NCBI RefSeq assembly: GCF_020991365.1
Contig: NZ_JAJLRA010000006.1
Coordinates: 186,001 to 250,000 of the forward strand
Source: Streptacidiphilus sp. ASG 303
Lineage (GTDB): Bacteria; Actinomycetota; Actinomycetes; Streptomycetales; Streptomycetaceae
Reading direction: 5' to 3'
Length of the DNA: 64,000 nt
The stretch's first letter is position 1; each line of letters opens with the position of its first letter. Below are positions 16,374 to 25,921 of this stretch, piece after piece. Made by a program: the position numbers and the translations under genes. The notes below the pieces were generated by a model. That model was given only the letters and a program-made list of their open reading frames with translations, was not told the DNA's origin and ran no database searches.

Positions 16374-19300
16374 TCAATCGGGTGGTGGGCCGTCGGCCCG
16401 CTTTCCACCCGACCGTGCGGAGCCGACCCCGGCCCCTGCCCTGGCGCCCCCGTCGCGGCCTCCGGGACCGCCGCCCGTCCTGCCCGTACCGCTTCCCCCG
16501 TTGGTCCCCCCGCTGCGCTGACCGGCAGCTGGCGGGGCCTCGAAGGCCTCCAGCGCCGACAGCACGTCCTGGACGCGCGCGATCTCGGTGTTGATGTCCT
16601 TGCGGCGCCGCACCAGCTCGTCCAGCTCGCGCTTCCCCGCCTGCGTGGTGCGGTCGGCCTCCCCGCGGGCCTCCGCCACGATCCGCTCCGCCTCCTCGCG
16701 CGCGAGGCGCAGCTCCTCCTCGGCCTTCTCCCCGGCCTCCCGCAGCCGCTCCTCGACCTCGGCCGCCGCCTTCTCCAGCCGCTCCTCCGCCTCCTCCTGG
16801 GCGGCGGAGAGCCGCTCGTCGGCCTCGGTGCGGCGCCGCTCGGCCTCCGCCTCGGAGTCGGCGAGCTTCTGCTCGGCCTCCTTCAGCAGGGCCTCCGCCT
16901 TGCGCACGGCGGCGATGCGGACCTTGCTGGCCTCCGCGGACGCCTCGGAGTTCAGCTCCGACGCCCGCTCCTCCGCGGCGGCGACCAGCGCGGCGGCCCG
17001 CTCCTCGGCCTCCGCCACGGTCTCCACCGCCTGCTCCTCGGCCTCGGTGAGCTGCTCCTGAGCCGCCGTCACCAGCTTGTCGACCCGCTCGCCGGCCGAC
17101 CGCAGCGCCTCCGCGGCCTCCTTGCGGGCCCGCTCGTGCAGCTCCTCGACCTCCGCGTGCGTCCGGTCGCGCAGCTCCTCGGCCCGCTCCCGGATCGCCG
17201 TGGAGTCCCGGCGGACCTCCGCGAGCAGCGCGTCGGCGTCCGCCCTGGCGCGCTCCACCGCGGTGCGGCCCTCGGCGGCGCCCTCGGCGACCAGCCGGTC
17301 GGCCTCCTTGCGGGCGGCCGCCACCATGGCGTCCGCCTGCTCCTCGGCGGCGGCGGTGGTCGCCAGCGCGGCCGTCTGGGCCTCCCCGGTCAGCGCCTCG
17401 GCCTCCGCCCGCGCCTGTGCGACCAGGGACGCCGCCCGCTCCTCCGCCTCGGCGAGGGTCCGGGCCGCCGCGGCCCGGGTGGCGACGGCGTACTCGTCGG
17501 CCTCGGACCGCGCGGCGGCCGCCAGCTCCTCGGCCTCGGCCAGCAGCCGCGTGGCGTCCGCGTCGGCCGCGGCCCGCTGGTCGCGGCCGTACGCCTCGGC
17601 GGACCGCCGGTCCGCGTCGGCCTCCGCCCGCACCCGGGCGGCGTAGCCGTCGGCCTCGGCGTGCAGCCGGGAGGCGGCCTCCGCGGCCTCCTCGCGGACC
17701 CGCTCCGCCTCGGCGCCGGCCCGCGACCGCAGCTCGGCGACCTCCCGGGCGGCGGTCTCCCGCAGCTCCGCGGTCTCCCGCCCGGCCGCGGTCCGCACCT
17801 CGGCGGACTCCCGCTCGGCGTCCGCCCGCAGCTGGGCCGTCTGCCGCTCCGCCGCCTCGTACAGGCCCGCCACCGACTGGCGCACCTGGGCGGCCTCGTC
17901 CTCGGCGGCGGCCACCAGCTCGGCGGCGCGCCGCTCGGCCTCGCCGAGGGCGCGGGCGGCCTCGCTCCGGGCCCCCTCCAGCCGCTCGGCGGCCTCGGCG
18001 GAGAGCCGCGCCGCCTCCTCGCGGGCCGCGATGCGCTCCTGCTCCGCCTCGGCGGCCAGCGCGGCGGCGCGCGCCTCGGCCTCCGCCATCAGCTCGGCGC
18101 CCAGCTGCTCCGCGGTCTCCTGCGCCTGGCGGGCCTCCTCGCGCAGCCGGGCGGTCTCCACCTCGGCGTCCGCCCGCAGCCGCTCGGACTCCTCCCGGGC
18201 ACCGGCCCGCAGCTCCTCGGCCTCGGCCTGCGCGTCGGCCCGCAGCCGGACCGCCTCGCCCTCGGCGTCGGCCCGCGAGGCGGCCACCTCGGCGGCGACC
18301 CGGCCCCGCAGCTCCTCCGCCTCGGCGGCGGCCGCCGCCCGGACCTCCTCGGCCTCCCGGGCCGTCCGCTCCGCCAGCTCCGCCGCCGCCTGCTCCGCCT
18401 CGCGGGCGGCCTGCTCGGCGGCCGCCAGCAGCGCCGCGGTCTCGGCCTGCTCGCGCTGCAGCCCCTCCGAGGCGGCCTCCCGCTCCCGGGCGGCCTCCTC
18501 GCGCAGGGCCGCGGCGTAGGCCTCGGCCTCCTCGCGCTGCGTCCGCACCACGGAGTCCGTCTCGGCCCGCAGCGCCCGCGCCTCCGCGTCCGCCTCGGCG
18601 CGGACCCGGGCGGAGAACTCCTCGGCCTCCCGGCGCACCGCCTCCGCGTGCTCCGCGGCCTGCCGCGCCAGCCGCTCGGCCTCCTGCCCGGCGGCCTCCC
18701 GCTCCTGGTCGCGCAGCCGCTCGGCCTCGGCGGTGATCTTCTCGGCCTCGTCGCGGGCCCGCGCCAGCACCTGCTCGGCGCGGCCCTGGACCTCCGCCGC
18801 CCGCTCCTTGGCCTGCTCGCGCAGCCGCTCCACCTCGCCGGCGGCGCCGGCCCGCAGGTCGTCGGCGTCGGCCTTGGCCCGGGTCAGCAGCTCCTCGGCG
18901 CTGCGGGCGGACTCCTCGATCTGCACCACGGCCTGGCGCCGGGCCTCGCTGCGGGCCCGCTCGGCCTCCGCGGCGGCCTCGGCCCGCAGCTGCTCGGCCT
19001 CGGCGCGGAACCGGGCCGCCTCGTCCTGCATGTCCTGGATGCGGGCGCGGATGTCCGCGGTCTCGCCCAGGACGGCGCTCTGCGCCTGCTCGGCGGCGGC
19101 CTCCGCCTCGGCGCGGAGCCGCTCCACCTCCGCCTTGGCCTCGGCCCGGATCCGCTCCGCCTCGGCGGCGGCCTCCGCCCGGGTCTCCTCGGCCGCGGCG
19201 GTGGCACGGGCCACCACGTCCTCGGCGGTGCGGGCGGCCTTGGCCAGGTGCACCGTGGCGTCCTTGGCGCCCTCGCTGCGGCCCTGCTCCAGGGCCTCGG

Positions 19301-20456
19301 CCCGCAGCGCCTCCGCGGTGGCCTCGGCCTCGGCGCGGAGCCGCTCCGCCTCCGCCTCCGCGGCGGCCCTGGCCTCGGCGGCCTCGGCCTTGATGCGGTC
19401 CGCCTCCCTGGTGGCGTTGGCCACCATGCGGGCGATCTCCGCCTTCGCGGTCGCGGTCCGCTGCTCGCTGGCGGCCTCGGTGTCGGCCACCCGGCGCTCG
19501 GCGGCGGCCTCGGCGTCCGCCTGCAGCTGCTCGGCGGACCGCTCGGCCTCGGCGCGCAGCTCGGCGGCCTCGCGGCGGGCCCGCTCCGCCTCGGCGGCGG
19601 CCTCCGCCCGCAGCCGCTCCACCTCGGCCCGGGACCGGGCCAGGGCCTGCTCGGCGGCGGCCTCCGCCTCGGCGGCCTCGCGCTTGAGCCGCGCGATCTC
19701 GTCCTGGGCGGCGGCCAGGCGGCCCTCCGCCTCGCTGGCGGCGCTGCCGCGCAGCCGCTCGGCCTGCGAGGCGGCCTCCTGGGCCTGCTCGGCGGCGGCC
19801 TTCAGCAGCCGCTCGGCCTGCTCCTGGGCGCGCTGCAGGGCGCGCTCCGCCTCGGCGCGGGTCGACTCGACGTCGGCGGCGGTCTGGGCGCGGGCCTGGT
19901 CGGCGATGGCGGCCGCCTCGGCACGGGCGGCGGCCAGCAGCCGCTCCGCCTCCAGCCGGGACTCCTGGAGGAGCCGCTGGGACTCCTGCTCCGTGCCGGC
20001 GCGGGCCTGCTCGGCCCAGTTGACGTTCTCGCTGACGTGCCGTTCGGCGTTGCGCCGCAGCTCCGCCAGCTCCTCCTCCAGGCGCTGCCGGCGGGCACGG
20101 GCCTCGGCCTGCATCTCGGCGTCCAGCCGGGCGCTGCGCTCGGCGGCCTCGGCCATCAGGCGCTGGGTGGCCGCCTGGGACTCGCGCAGCTGCCGCTCGG
20201 CGTCCGCCCGCAGCTGCTGGGCCTGCATCTCCGCGGTGCGCAGCAGCTGCTCGGCCTGCCCGGTGACGGAGTCGAAGGCGCGCGGCTGGGCGAGCTGCCG
20301 ACGGGACTCGTGCAGCTTGGCCCTGAGGACCTCCACCTGGTAGCCGAGGTCCTCGGCATGCTCGACGGCCTTGTCCCGCTCCGTCCGAAGCCGGTCCATC
20401 TCGGCCTCGAACTTGGAGAGGTGATCGTCAACCTCGTAGCGGTCGTAGCCCCGCAC
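16374..20456 (-). CDS. scy: Scy, long coiled-coil polarity scaffold
   Basis: About 1360 residues, close to the 1326 I recall for S. coelicolor Scy. After a short DivIVA-like head (RGYDRYEVDDHLSKFEAEM) the protein is almost uninterrupted Ala/Glu/Arg coiled coil, with long-period repeats such as AEAERLRAEAEA, corresponding to the 51-residue hendecad pattern described for Scy. The C-terminus is Gly-rich and disordered. Scy sequesters DivIVA at tips and helps create new polarity centres. The start is taken at GTG 20456, which gives the conserved head; an AGGAG lies somewhat far upstream, so the exact start is not settled. The open frame continues to 20906 without family-like sequence. Confidence 0.92.
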   Translation of the reverse strand: MRGYDRYEVDDHLSKFEAEMDRLRTERDKAVEHAEDLGYQVEVLRAKLHESRRQLAQPRAFDSVTGQAEQLLRTAEMQAQQLRADAERQLRESQAATQRLMAEAAERSARLDAEMQAEARARRQRLEEELAELRRNAERHVSENVNWAEQARAGTEQESQRLLQESRLEAERLLAAARAEAAAIADQARAQTAADVESTRAEAERALQRAQEQAERLLKAAAEQAQEAASQAERLRGSAASEAEGRLAAAQDEIARLKREAAEAEAAAEQALARSRAEVERLRAEAAAEAERARREAAELRAEAERSAEQLQADAEAAAERRVADTEAASEQRTATAKAEIARMVANATREADRIKAEAAEARAAAEAEAERLRAEAEATAEALRAEALEQGRSEGAKDATVHLAKAARTAEDVVARATAAAEETRAEAAAEAERIRAEAKAEVERLRAEAEAAAEQAQSAVLGETADIRARIQDMQDEAARFRAEAEQLRAEAAAEAERARSEARRQAVVQIEESARSAEELLTRAKADADDLRAGAAGEVERLREQAKERAAEVQGRAEQVLARARDEAEKITAEAERLRDQEREAAGQEAERLARQAAEHAEAVRREAEEFSARVRAEADAEARALRAETDSVVRTQREEAEAYAAALREEAAREREAASEGLQREQAETAALLAAAEQAAREAEQAAAELAERTAREAEEVRAAAAAEAEELRGRVAAEVAASRADAEGEAVRLRADAQAEAEELRAGAREESERLRADAEVETARLREEARQAQETAEQLGAELMAEAEARAAALAAEAEQERIAAREEAARLSAEAAERLEGARSEAARALGEAERRAAELVAAAEDEAAQVRQSVAGLYEAAERQTAQLRADAERESAEVRTAAGRETAELRETAAREVAELRSRAGAEAERVREEAAEAASRLHAEADGYAARVRAEADADRRSAEAYGRDQRAAADADATRLLAEAEELAAAARSEADEYAVATRAAAARTLAEAEERAASLVAQARAEAEALTGEAQTAALATTAAAEEQADAMVAAARKEADRLVAEGAAEGRTAVERARADADALLAEVRRDSTAIRERAEELRDRTHAEVEELHERARKEAAEALRSAGERVDKLVTAAQEQLTEAEEQAVETVAEAEERAAALVAAAEERASELNSEASAEASKVRIAAVRKAEALLKEAEQKLADSEAEAERRRTEADERLSAAQEEAEERLEKAAAEVEERLREAGEKAEEELRLAREEAERIVAEARGEADRTTQAGKRELDELVRRRKDINTEIARVQDVLSALEAFEAPPAAGQRSGGTNGGSGTGRTGGGPGGRDGGARAGAGVGSARSGGKRADGPPPD

Positions 20457-21023
20457 TCCGCGGTCCCATCCATCTCCTGGTCGCGTCCTCGACCCGCGCG
20501 GGACAACCGGATCCCCTGCCCTGACTGGGATCGGTCCCGACGGACCCTTGCACCCGCGGCCGGTGGACGGCACCCCGGGGACGAGGGCCCTCCGCCACGG
20601 ACGGAGCCGTCCGGCCGGTGGGCGGCCGTCCTGCGCCGCTCCGCCGTCCGGGTGAACTCCTCGGCGAAACTGTTGCCTTACCGGAGCATGGTGACAGATT
20701 CCGGCGCGACCTTCACCGGCCCGCTGCCGCCGCCCCTCCGGTCCGGCCGTCCCGGCGGCTCCGCCGCCGGGCACCGTCCGCCGCCCGCACGCTGCTGCCC
20801 TGCTCGTCCCCTTCGTCCGCGTGCCTGCCGGCCTGCGTCCCAGCGGCCCGTCCTCCACGGGCTTGGGCGCACCCGGGCATTGTAGTCGTGTCACGGGGGC
20901 CCCCACCGGCCACCTCCGGCTTTTTCCCTGGTTACCGGCGGGTTCCGCACCTTCTGCGGTGTCCGGCCCGGCGGGTGGGGGCCTCCCGTGGAGGTCCGGC
21001 GAAGGATTCGTGGGGTCCGGCGC
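20457..21023. other. 567-bp region upstream of scy
   Basis: No convincing ORF. On the minus strand a TACAAT hexamer (20884-20879) resembles a -10 box but has no obvious -35; if used, the scy leader would be about 420 nt. The region otherwise separates scy from the epimerase gene on the same strand. Confidence 0.4.
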
Positions 21024-21470
21024 TCAGTGGCCGCCGGTCTCCCCCTGGGCCTTCGCCGAGGTCACCAGCTCGGTGAGGACGCCGCCGCAGTCCTTGGGGT
21101 GCAGGAAGGTGATGCGGGACCCCATGGAGCCCGTGCGCGGCTCGTCGTACAGCACCCGCACGCCCTTGGCGCGGACGTCCGCGGCGTCGGCGTCCACGTC
21201 CGCGGTGCCGAAGGCGATGTGGTGGACCCCCTCGCCGTTCTTCGCCAGCCACTTGGCGACGGTGGAGTCCTCGCGGGTGGGCTCCAGCAGCTGGAGGTAG
21301 GAGGCGCCGCCGTCGTCGGTGCCGTTGATGCGCAGCATCGCCTCGCGCACCCCCTGCTCCTCGTTGACCTCGCTGTGGAAGACCTCGAAGCCGTAGGTGG
21401 AGCGGTAGAACTCCACCGTCCGGTCGAGGTCGAAGCAGGCGATGCCGATGTGGTCGATGCGGGTGAGCAA
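21024..21470 (-). CDS. mce: Methylmalonyl-CoA epimerase
   Basis: 148 residues, vicinal-oxygen-chelate (glyoxalase) fold with two beta-alpha-beta-beta-beta repeats. Metal-ligand motifs: DHIGIACFDL near the N-terminus (His), YLQLLEP and GVHHIAFGTADVD in the middle, and HPKDCGGVLTELV at the C-terminus. It interconverts (R)- and (S)-methylmalonyl-CoA, supplying the mutase pathway. TTG 21470 is chosen because AGGAGG stands 5-6 nt upstream and the resulting LLTRIDHIG matches family N-termini. It is divergent from the thiolase; MeaB lies 1.8 kb away. Confidence 0.95.
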   Translation of the reverse strand: MLTRIDHIGIACFDLDRTVEFYRSTYGFEVFHSEVNEEQGVREAMLRINGTDDGGASYLQLLEPTREDSTVAKWLAKNGEGVHHIAFGTADVDADAADVRAKGVRVLYDEPRTGSMGSRITFLHPKDCGGVLTELVTSAKAQGETGGH

Positions 21471-21882
21471 GGCGGCCTCCTGAGGGTGGGGCCGGGGCCC
21501 GGGAAGCGGGCCGGCCGGGGCGGGTGCGGACCGGCGGGCCGGGACCGCACGGTCACCAGTCCAGCGCATCCGGCGGCGGGGCGGCCAGTAGGGCGCCCTG
21601 CGAGTCTGCTCACACCCCGTGCGGGACGGATCACCCCGGGTGCCCCCATAGCGGACGCGCCGCCGCGCCGGGACCCGGTCGGCCGGGCGGGCGAAACCGG
21701 CCCGCGACGTGCCCGTGATCACACCCCGGCTGCGGTGACGGCGGGGATACGGCTCAGTACATTGGGCGAAAACCCTCACCCGGGCCCCGCCCGCCCGGCC
21801 GCCGCGGCCGCCCGGCCCGCCGGGACGGCCGGTGCCCGCCGCGCCGGGGCCCGTGGCCATGACGTGCGAAGGGGCTCGTTCC
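21471..21882. other. Divergent region, mce / thiolase
   Basis: 412 bp without a supported ORF. A GTGATCAC palindrome lies near 21716-21723, and TACATT near 21758 could be a -10 box for the thiolase with a leader of about 110 nt. The composition is otherwise uniform. Confidence 0.4.
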
Positions 21883-23085
21883 ATGACCGGATCCGCAGGC
21901 ACCACCTCTGTCATCGTCGCAGGTGCGCGCACCCCGATGGGCCGTCTGCTCGGCTCCCTCAAGTCCTTCTCCGGTGCGGACCTCGGCGGCTTCGCCATCA
22001 AGGCGGCCCTGGAGCGGGCCGGCATCACCGGCGAGCAGGTCCAGTACGTGATCATGGGCCAGGTGCTCCAGGCCGGCGCCGGCCAGATCCCCGCGCGCCA
22101 GGCCGCCGTCAAGGCCGGCATCCCGATGAACGTGCCCGCCCTGACCGTCAACAAGGTCTGCCTCTCCGGTCTGGACGCCATCGCCCTGGCCGACCAGCTG
22201 ATCCGGGCCGGCGAGTTCGACGTCGTCGTGGCCGGCGGCCAGGAGTCGATGACCAACGCCCCGCACCTGCTGCCGAAGTCCCGCGAGGGCTACAAGTACG
22301 GCGCCGTGCAGATGCTCGACGCGATGGCGCACGACGGCCTCACCGACGCCTTCGAGAACATCGCCATGGGCGAGTCCACCGAGAAGCACAACACCCGGCT
22401 GGGCATCGGCCGCGCCGAGCAGGACGAGATCGCCGCCCTCTCCCACCAGCGCGCCGCCGCCGCCCAGAAGAACGGCCTCTTCGACGCCGAGATCGCCCCC
22501 GTGGAGATCCCGCAGCGCAAGGGCGACCCGGTGCTCTTCTCCCAGGACGAGGGCATCCGCCCCGAGACCACCGCGGAGTCGCTGGGCCGGCTGCGCCCCG
22601 CCTTCAGCAAGGACGGCACCATCACCGCCGGCACCTCCTCGCAGATCTCCGACGGCGCCGCCGCGGTGGTCGTGATGAGCAGGGCGAAGGCCGAGGAGCT
22701 GGGCCTGTCCTGGATCGCCGAGATCGGCGCGCACGGCAACGTCGCCGGCCCCGACAACTCCCTCCAGTCGCAGCCGTCCAACGCGATCGCCCACGCGCTC
22801 GCCAAGGAGGGCCTGACCGTCGCCGACCTCGACCTGATCGAGATCAACGAGGCCTTCGCCGCGGTCGCCGTGCAGTCCATGAAGGACCTGGGCGTCACCC
22901 CCGAGAAGGTCAACGTCAACGGCGGCGCCATCGCGCTCGGCCACCCGATCGGCATGTCCGGCGCCCGCATCGTGCTGCACCTGGCGCTGGAGCTGCAGCG
23001 CCGCGGCGGCGGCGTCGGCGCGGCCGCCCTGTGCGGCGGCGGCGGCCAGGGCGACGCCCTGGTCATCCGGGTGCCGAGGGCCTGA
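21883..23085 (+). CDS. Acetyl-CoA C-acetyltransferase (thiolase)
   Basis: 400 residues. Condenses two acetyl-CoA to acetoacetyl-CoA or runs in reverse. The thiolase features are complete: nucleophile Cys in [14 protein letters not shown], the loop [14 protein letters not shown], the His in [19 protein letters not shown], and the second Cys in [14 protein letters not shown] 21883 follows GAAGGGG. It is immediately followed by a strong terminator hairpin and then meaB. It partners functionally with 3-hydroxybutyryl-CoA dehydrogenase at 1872. Confidence 0.95.
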   Translation: MTGSAGTTSVIVAGARTPMGRLLGSLKSFSGADLGGFAIKAALERAGITGEQVQYVIMGQVLQAGAGQIPARQAAVKAGIPMNVPALTVNKVCLSGLDAIALADQLIRAGEFDVVVAGGQESMTNAPHLLPKSREGYKYGAVQMLDAMAHDGLTDAFENIAMGESTEKHNTRLGIGRAEQDEIAALSHQRAAAAQKNGLFDAEIAPVEIPQRKGDPVLFSQDEGIRPETTAESLGRLRPAFSKDGTITAGTSSQISDGAAAVVVMSRAKAEELGLSWIAEIGAHGNVAGPDNSLQSQPSNAIAHALAKEGLTVADLDLIEINEAFAAVAVQSMKDLGVTPEKVNVNGGAIALGHPIGMSGARIVLHLALELQRRGGGVGAAALCGGGGQGDALVIRVPRA

Positions 23086-23090
23086 CCGCG

Positions 23091-23131
23091 CGGGCGGCGC
23101 CCCGGGACCGCCGGTCCCGGGGCGCCGCCCG
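23091..23131 (+). terminator. Strong hairpin after the thiolase gene
   Basis: A 19-bp perfect stem (from 23091 to 23131) with a 3-nt loop begins 6 nt beyond the stop codon. It separates the thiolase from meaB. Confidence 0.8.
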
Positions 23132-23232
23132 CCCCAGGGGCCGGTCCACGGTCCGACGTACGGTCGGGGGTGCACGCGGGTACGGTCCCGCATGCGCCCC
23201 CTCGCCGCCGACTGCCAAGAGAGATGACCTTC

Positions 23233-24189
23233 ATGATCGATGTGCCGACGCTGGTGGAGCAGGCGCGGCAGGGCCGCCCGCGGGCGGTGGCCCGGCTGAT
23301 CTCCCTGGTGGAGAACGCCGCGCCGCAGCTGCGGGAGGCGATGGCGGCGCTCGCGCCGCACACCGGCCGCGCGTACACGGTGGGGCTGACCGGCTCCCCG
23401 GGCGTGGGCAAGTCCACCTCCACCTCCGCGCTGGTCGCCGCCTACCGCCGGCGCGGCAAGCGGGTCGGCGTGCTGGCGGTGGACCCGTCCTCGCCGTTCT
23501 CCGGCGGGGCGCTGCTCGGCGACCGGGTGCGCATGCAGGAGCACGCCACCGACCCCGAGGTCTACATCCGCTCCATGGCCACCCGCGGCCACCTCGGCGG
23601 CCTGTCCTGGGCCGCCCCGCAGGCGCTGCGGGTGCTGGACGCGGCCGGCTGCGACGTGGTCCTGGTGGAGACGGTCGGCGTCGGCCAGTCCGAGGTGGAG
23701 GTCGCCGCCCAGGCCGACACCACCGTGGTGCTGCTGGCGCCCGGCATGGGCGACGGCATCCAGGCCGCGAAGGCGGGCATCCTGGAGATCGGCGACGTCT
23801 TCGTGGTCAACAAGGCGGACCGGGACGGCGCCGACGCGACCGCCCGCGAGCTGAACCACATGCTGGGCCTGGGGGAGTCCCGCGCGCCCGGCGACTGGCG
23901 GCCGCCGATCGTCAAGACGGTCGCGGCGCGCGGCGAGGGCGTGGACGAGGTCGTCGAGGCGCTGGAGAAGCACCGCGCCTGGATGGAGGAGCACGGCGAG
24001 CTGGCGGCCCGCCGCCGGCGCCGGGCGGCCGACGAGGTCGAGGCGATCGCGGTGGCGGCGCTGCGCAGCCGGATGGGCGACCTGCACGGCGACCGGCGGC
24101 TGGACGCGCTGGCCGAGCGGGTCGCGGCGGGCACGCTGGACCCGTACGCGGCCGCCGACGGCCTGGTCGACGGCCTCACCGGGGCCTGA
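23233..24189 (+). CDS. meaB: MeaB, G-protein chaperone of methylmalonyl-CoA mutase
   Basis: 318 residues. GTPase that protects and reloads adenosylcobalamin-dependent mutases. P-loop GSPGVGKST, the conserved DPSSPFSGGALLGDRVRM switch region, ETVGVGQSEVEVA, and the NKAD guanine-specificity motif are all present. The C-terminal helices close the dimer. ATG 23233 is preferred over ATG 23224 because AGAGAG lies about 9 nt upstream of it but directly abuts the other; family N-termini begin like MIDVPTLV. The partner mutase subunit is at 32842. Confidence 0.94.
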   Translation: MIDVPTLVEQARQGRPRAVARLISLVENAAPQLREAMAALAPHTGRAYTVGLTGSPGVGKSTSTSALVAAYRRRGKRVGVLAVDPSSPFSGGALLGDRVRMQEHATDPEVYIRSMATRGHLGGLSWAAPQALRVLDAAGCDVVLVETVGVGQSEVEVAAQADTTVVLLAPGMGDGIQAAKAGILEIGDVFVVNKADRDGADATARELNHMLGLGESRAPGDWRPPIVKTVAARGEGVDEVVEALEKHRAWMEEHGELAARRRRRAADEVEAIAVAALRSRMGDLHGDRRLDALAERVAAGTLDPYAAADGLVDGLTGA

Positions 24190-24252
24190 CCCGCCCGGGC
24201 GCCCGCGTGCGGCGCGGCCCGGCGGCGGCGCGGGCTCCTGCGGGCCGGCGGA

Positions 24253-24310
24253 GTGCGGCGCGGGCGCCTGCGGGGTGCGGTGCGGGCGCCTGCGTGGTGC
24301 GGTGCGGCGG
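24253..24310. repeat. 22-23-nt tandem repeat between meaB and marR
   Basis: About 2.5 copies of a unit with core gtgcggtgcgggcgcctgcg fill the convergent gap, in place of an obvious terminator hairpin. Confidence 0.6.
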
Positions 24311-24315
24311 GCGGC

Positions 24316-24834
24316 TCAGCCGCGGCCGCGCAGCGACCTCAGGTGCTCGGCGACGGGGGCCAGCGCCTCGTAGAGGGCGGCGACCTGGTCCTCGTCGAAC
24401 CGGTCGATGAAGTGGTGGCGGACGCTGCGGACGTGGTCCGGGGCCACCTTCTGCAGCGTCTCCCAGCCCTTGTCGGTCAGCACCGCGTACAGGCCGCGGC
24501 GGTCGCCCGGGCACCCCTCCCGGACGACCAGGCCGGCCTTCTCCATCCGGGTGACCTGGTGGGAGAGGCGGCTCTTGGACTGCAGGGTGGCGGTGGCCAG
24601 GTCGGTCATCCGCATCCGCCGCTTGGGCTCCTCCGAGAGCACCACGAGGATCTCGTAGTCGTTCATCGCCAGGCCGTGCGGCTGGAGCTCCCGGCCCAGC
24701 TGGTGCTCCAGCAGCCTGCTCACGTCGAGGTGGGCGCGCCACAGCTGCTGCTCCCGCACGGAGAGCCAGGGGGCCCTGCCCTCGGCGTCGGCGTCGGGGG
24801 CGGCGGGGTCCTGGGAGGCGGTGTCGGCGTCCAT
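24316..24834 (-). CDS. MarR family transcriptional regulator
   Basis: 172 residues. A winged-helix domain spans about residues 30-145: MNDYEILVVLSEEPKRRMRM, then LATATLQSKSRLSHQVTRME as recognition helix, and the wing GLVVREGCPGDRRGLYAVLT. The Asp-x-Arg wing motif (DRRG) is conserved. The N-terminal 25 residues are acidic and Ala/Pro-rich. Targets are unknown; an AT-rich stretch at its own promoter suggests autoregulation. It is separated by 94 bp from the AIM24 cluster on the same strand. Confidence 0.9.
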   Translation of the reverse strand: MDADTASQDPAAPDADAEGRAPWLSVREQQLWRAHLDVSRLLEHQLGRELQPHGLAMNDYEILVVLSEEPKRRMRMTDLATATLQSKSRLSHQVTRMEKAGLVVREGCPGDRRGLYAVLTDKGWETLQKVAPDHVRSVRHHFIDRFDEDQVAALYEALAPVAEHLRSLRGRG

Positions 24835-24840
24835 GGGGAC

Positions 24841-24846
24841 ATGATA
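24841..24846 (-). promoter_or_regulatory. -10 box TATCAT and AT-rich candidate operator for marR
   Basis: On the minus strand TATCAT is followed by 6 nt and ATG 24834, so a leaderless mRNA is likely. Immediately upstream, 24850-24870, is the most AT-rich patch nearby (ttgtttaactttgta), suitable for MarR binding; its symmetry is imperfect. Confidence 0.55.
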
Positions 24847-24928
24847 CCCAAGGTTGTTTAACTTTGTACGAAGAGTGGGGCCCGCCTGTGACGGACCCCA
24901 CTCCCGGCCGTGTCGCAGGCCGGCCGTG

Positions 24929-25921
24929 TCACAGGCCGAAGCGGCGCCCCAGGTCCCCCAGGTTGCCCAGTCCCGGGATGTTCACGTTGGGCAGCTGCTG
25001 CCCGCCGTACTGCTGCGGGGTGTGGGAGGGCGCGCCCGCGCCCGGGATGCCCGCCTCGTTCGGCACGTGCCCGGTGTTGATCTCCGCCATCAGCTTCTCC
25101 GACGACTGCAGCAGCACCTGGCCCGCGCCGATGAACTCGAACTGGTGCTCCTCGCCGGAGACCCCGCCGAGCCCGGTCAGCTGCCGGATGCCGCCCAGCA
25201 CGCCCCGCATGTAGCTGTGGTCGTAGTGGTGGCACGGCGACGGACAGTCCGCCCAGCCCACCAGGGCCTGCGGGTCCACCCGGACCGGCGGCTCCACGAA
25301 GTGCACCGGCCCGTTGGACGCCGCCACGAACTTGCCCGTGCCGATCAGGGTGAGGAACCCCGGGATGATCGACTGCTTCAGCGACAGGCTCGGGTCGAAC
25401 GCCAGCAGGTTGCCCGAGCGGACGGTGAGGTTGCCGTCCTCCAGGTCGTAGGAGTTCAGGTCGAACGCCCGGTCGGCCAGGATCATCCTCCCCTGGCCCT
25501 CGGCCACCACCCAGTCCGCGGCGTGCAGCGGCGAGTGGAAGCTCCGCCCCACCAGCTGGTCCAGCGGGCCGTGCCCGATGCCGTGGAACTGGATGTTCCC
25601 GTAGTACGCGACCATCTTCCCCTTCTGCAGGAAGTACTGGCCGTTGAGGTCCACGGAGAAGGCGTACGGGTTGACGTTGTCGTTCGCCGGCAGGGTGTGC
25701 GCGTCGTGCACCACCGGGCCGCCGACCGCCGTCTGCGGCAGGGGCGCCTGCGGGCCGCCGTACTGCTGCGGCTGCGGGGGCGGGTAGCCCCCCTGGGGCG
25801 GCGGATACCCCTGCTGCGGCGGATACCCCTGCTGGGGCGGATAGCCCTGCTGCGGGGGGTAGCCCTGCTGCGGCGGGTAGCCCGGCTGCCCGTACGGCGG
25901 CGGCTGCGGCGGGTAGGACAT
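24929..25921 (-). CDS. AIM24 family protein with Pro/Gln/Tyr repeat N-terminus
   Basis: 330 residues. The first 75 residues are GYPPQQ repeats (at least five), a flexible prion- or annexin-like tail. From about residue 85 comes an AIM24 (DUF124) beta-barrel-like domain with NPYAFSVDLNGQYFLQKGKM, LVGRSFHSPLHAADW and GEEHQFEFIGAGQVLLQSSE. The family is named after a yeast mitochondrial protein and is related in fold to TerD/TRAP-like beta proteins; bacterial function is unknown. It is the last gene of a three-gene run: its ATG overlaps the preceding stop codon as TGATG. Confidence 0.85.
   Translation of the reverse strand: MSYPPQPPPYGQPGYPPQQGYPPQQGYPPQQGYPPQQGYPPPQGGYPPPQPQQYGGPQAPLPQTAVGGPVVHDAHTLPANDNVNPYAFSVDLNGQYFLQKGKMVAYYGNIQFHGIGHGPLDQLVGRSFHSPLHAADWVVAEGQGRMILADRAFDLNSYDLEDGNLTVRSGNLLAFDPSLSLKQSIIPGFLTLIGTGKFVAASNGPVHFVEPPVRVDPQALVGWADCPSPCHHYDHSYMRGVLGGIRQLTGLGGVSGEEHQFEFIGAGQVLLQSSEKLMAEINTGHVPNEAGIPGAGAPSHTPQQYGGQQLPNVNIPGLGNLGDLGRRFGL
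25800..25900. repeat. Tandem repeat encoding GYPPQQ units
   Basis: An 18-nt unit with core ccctgctgcggcggata recurs with small variations, encoding the repeat tail of the AIM24 protein at 24929. Confidence 0.8.

Noticed and set aside
16332-20885. A 1517-codon open frame on the plus strand opposite scy
   Set aside because: Leu/Gly/Arg-rich mirror of the repetitive scy coding strand, with no domain or ribosome-binding site. An antisense shadow.
20457-20906. Extending scy to the far upstream start at 20906
   Set aside because: Adds 150 residues of Arg/Pro/Gly-rich sequence unlike the coiled coil, upstream of the DivIVA-like head that family members begin with.
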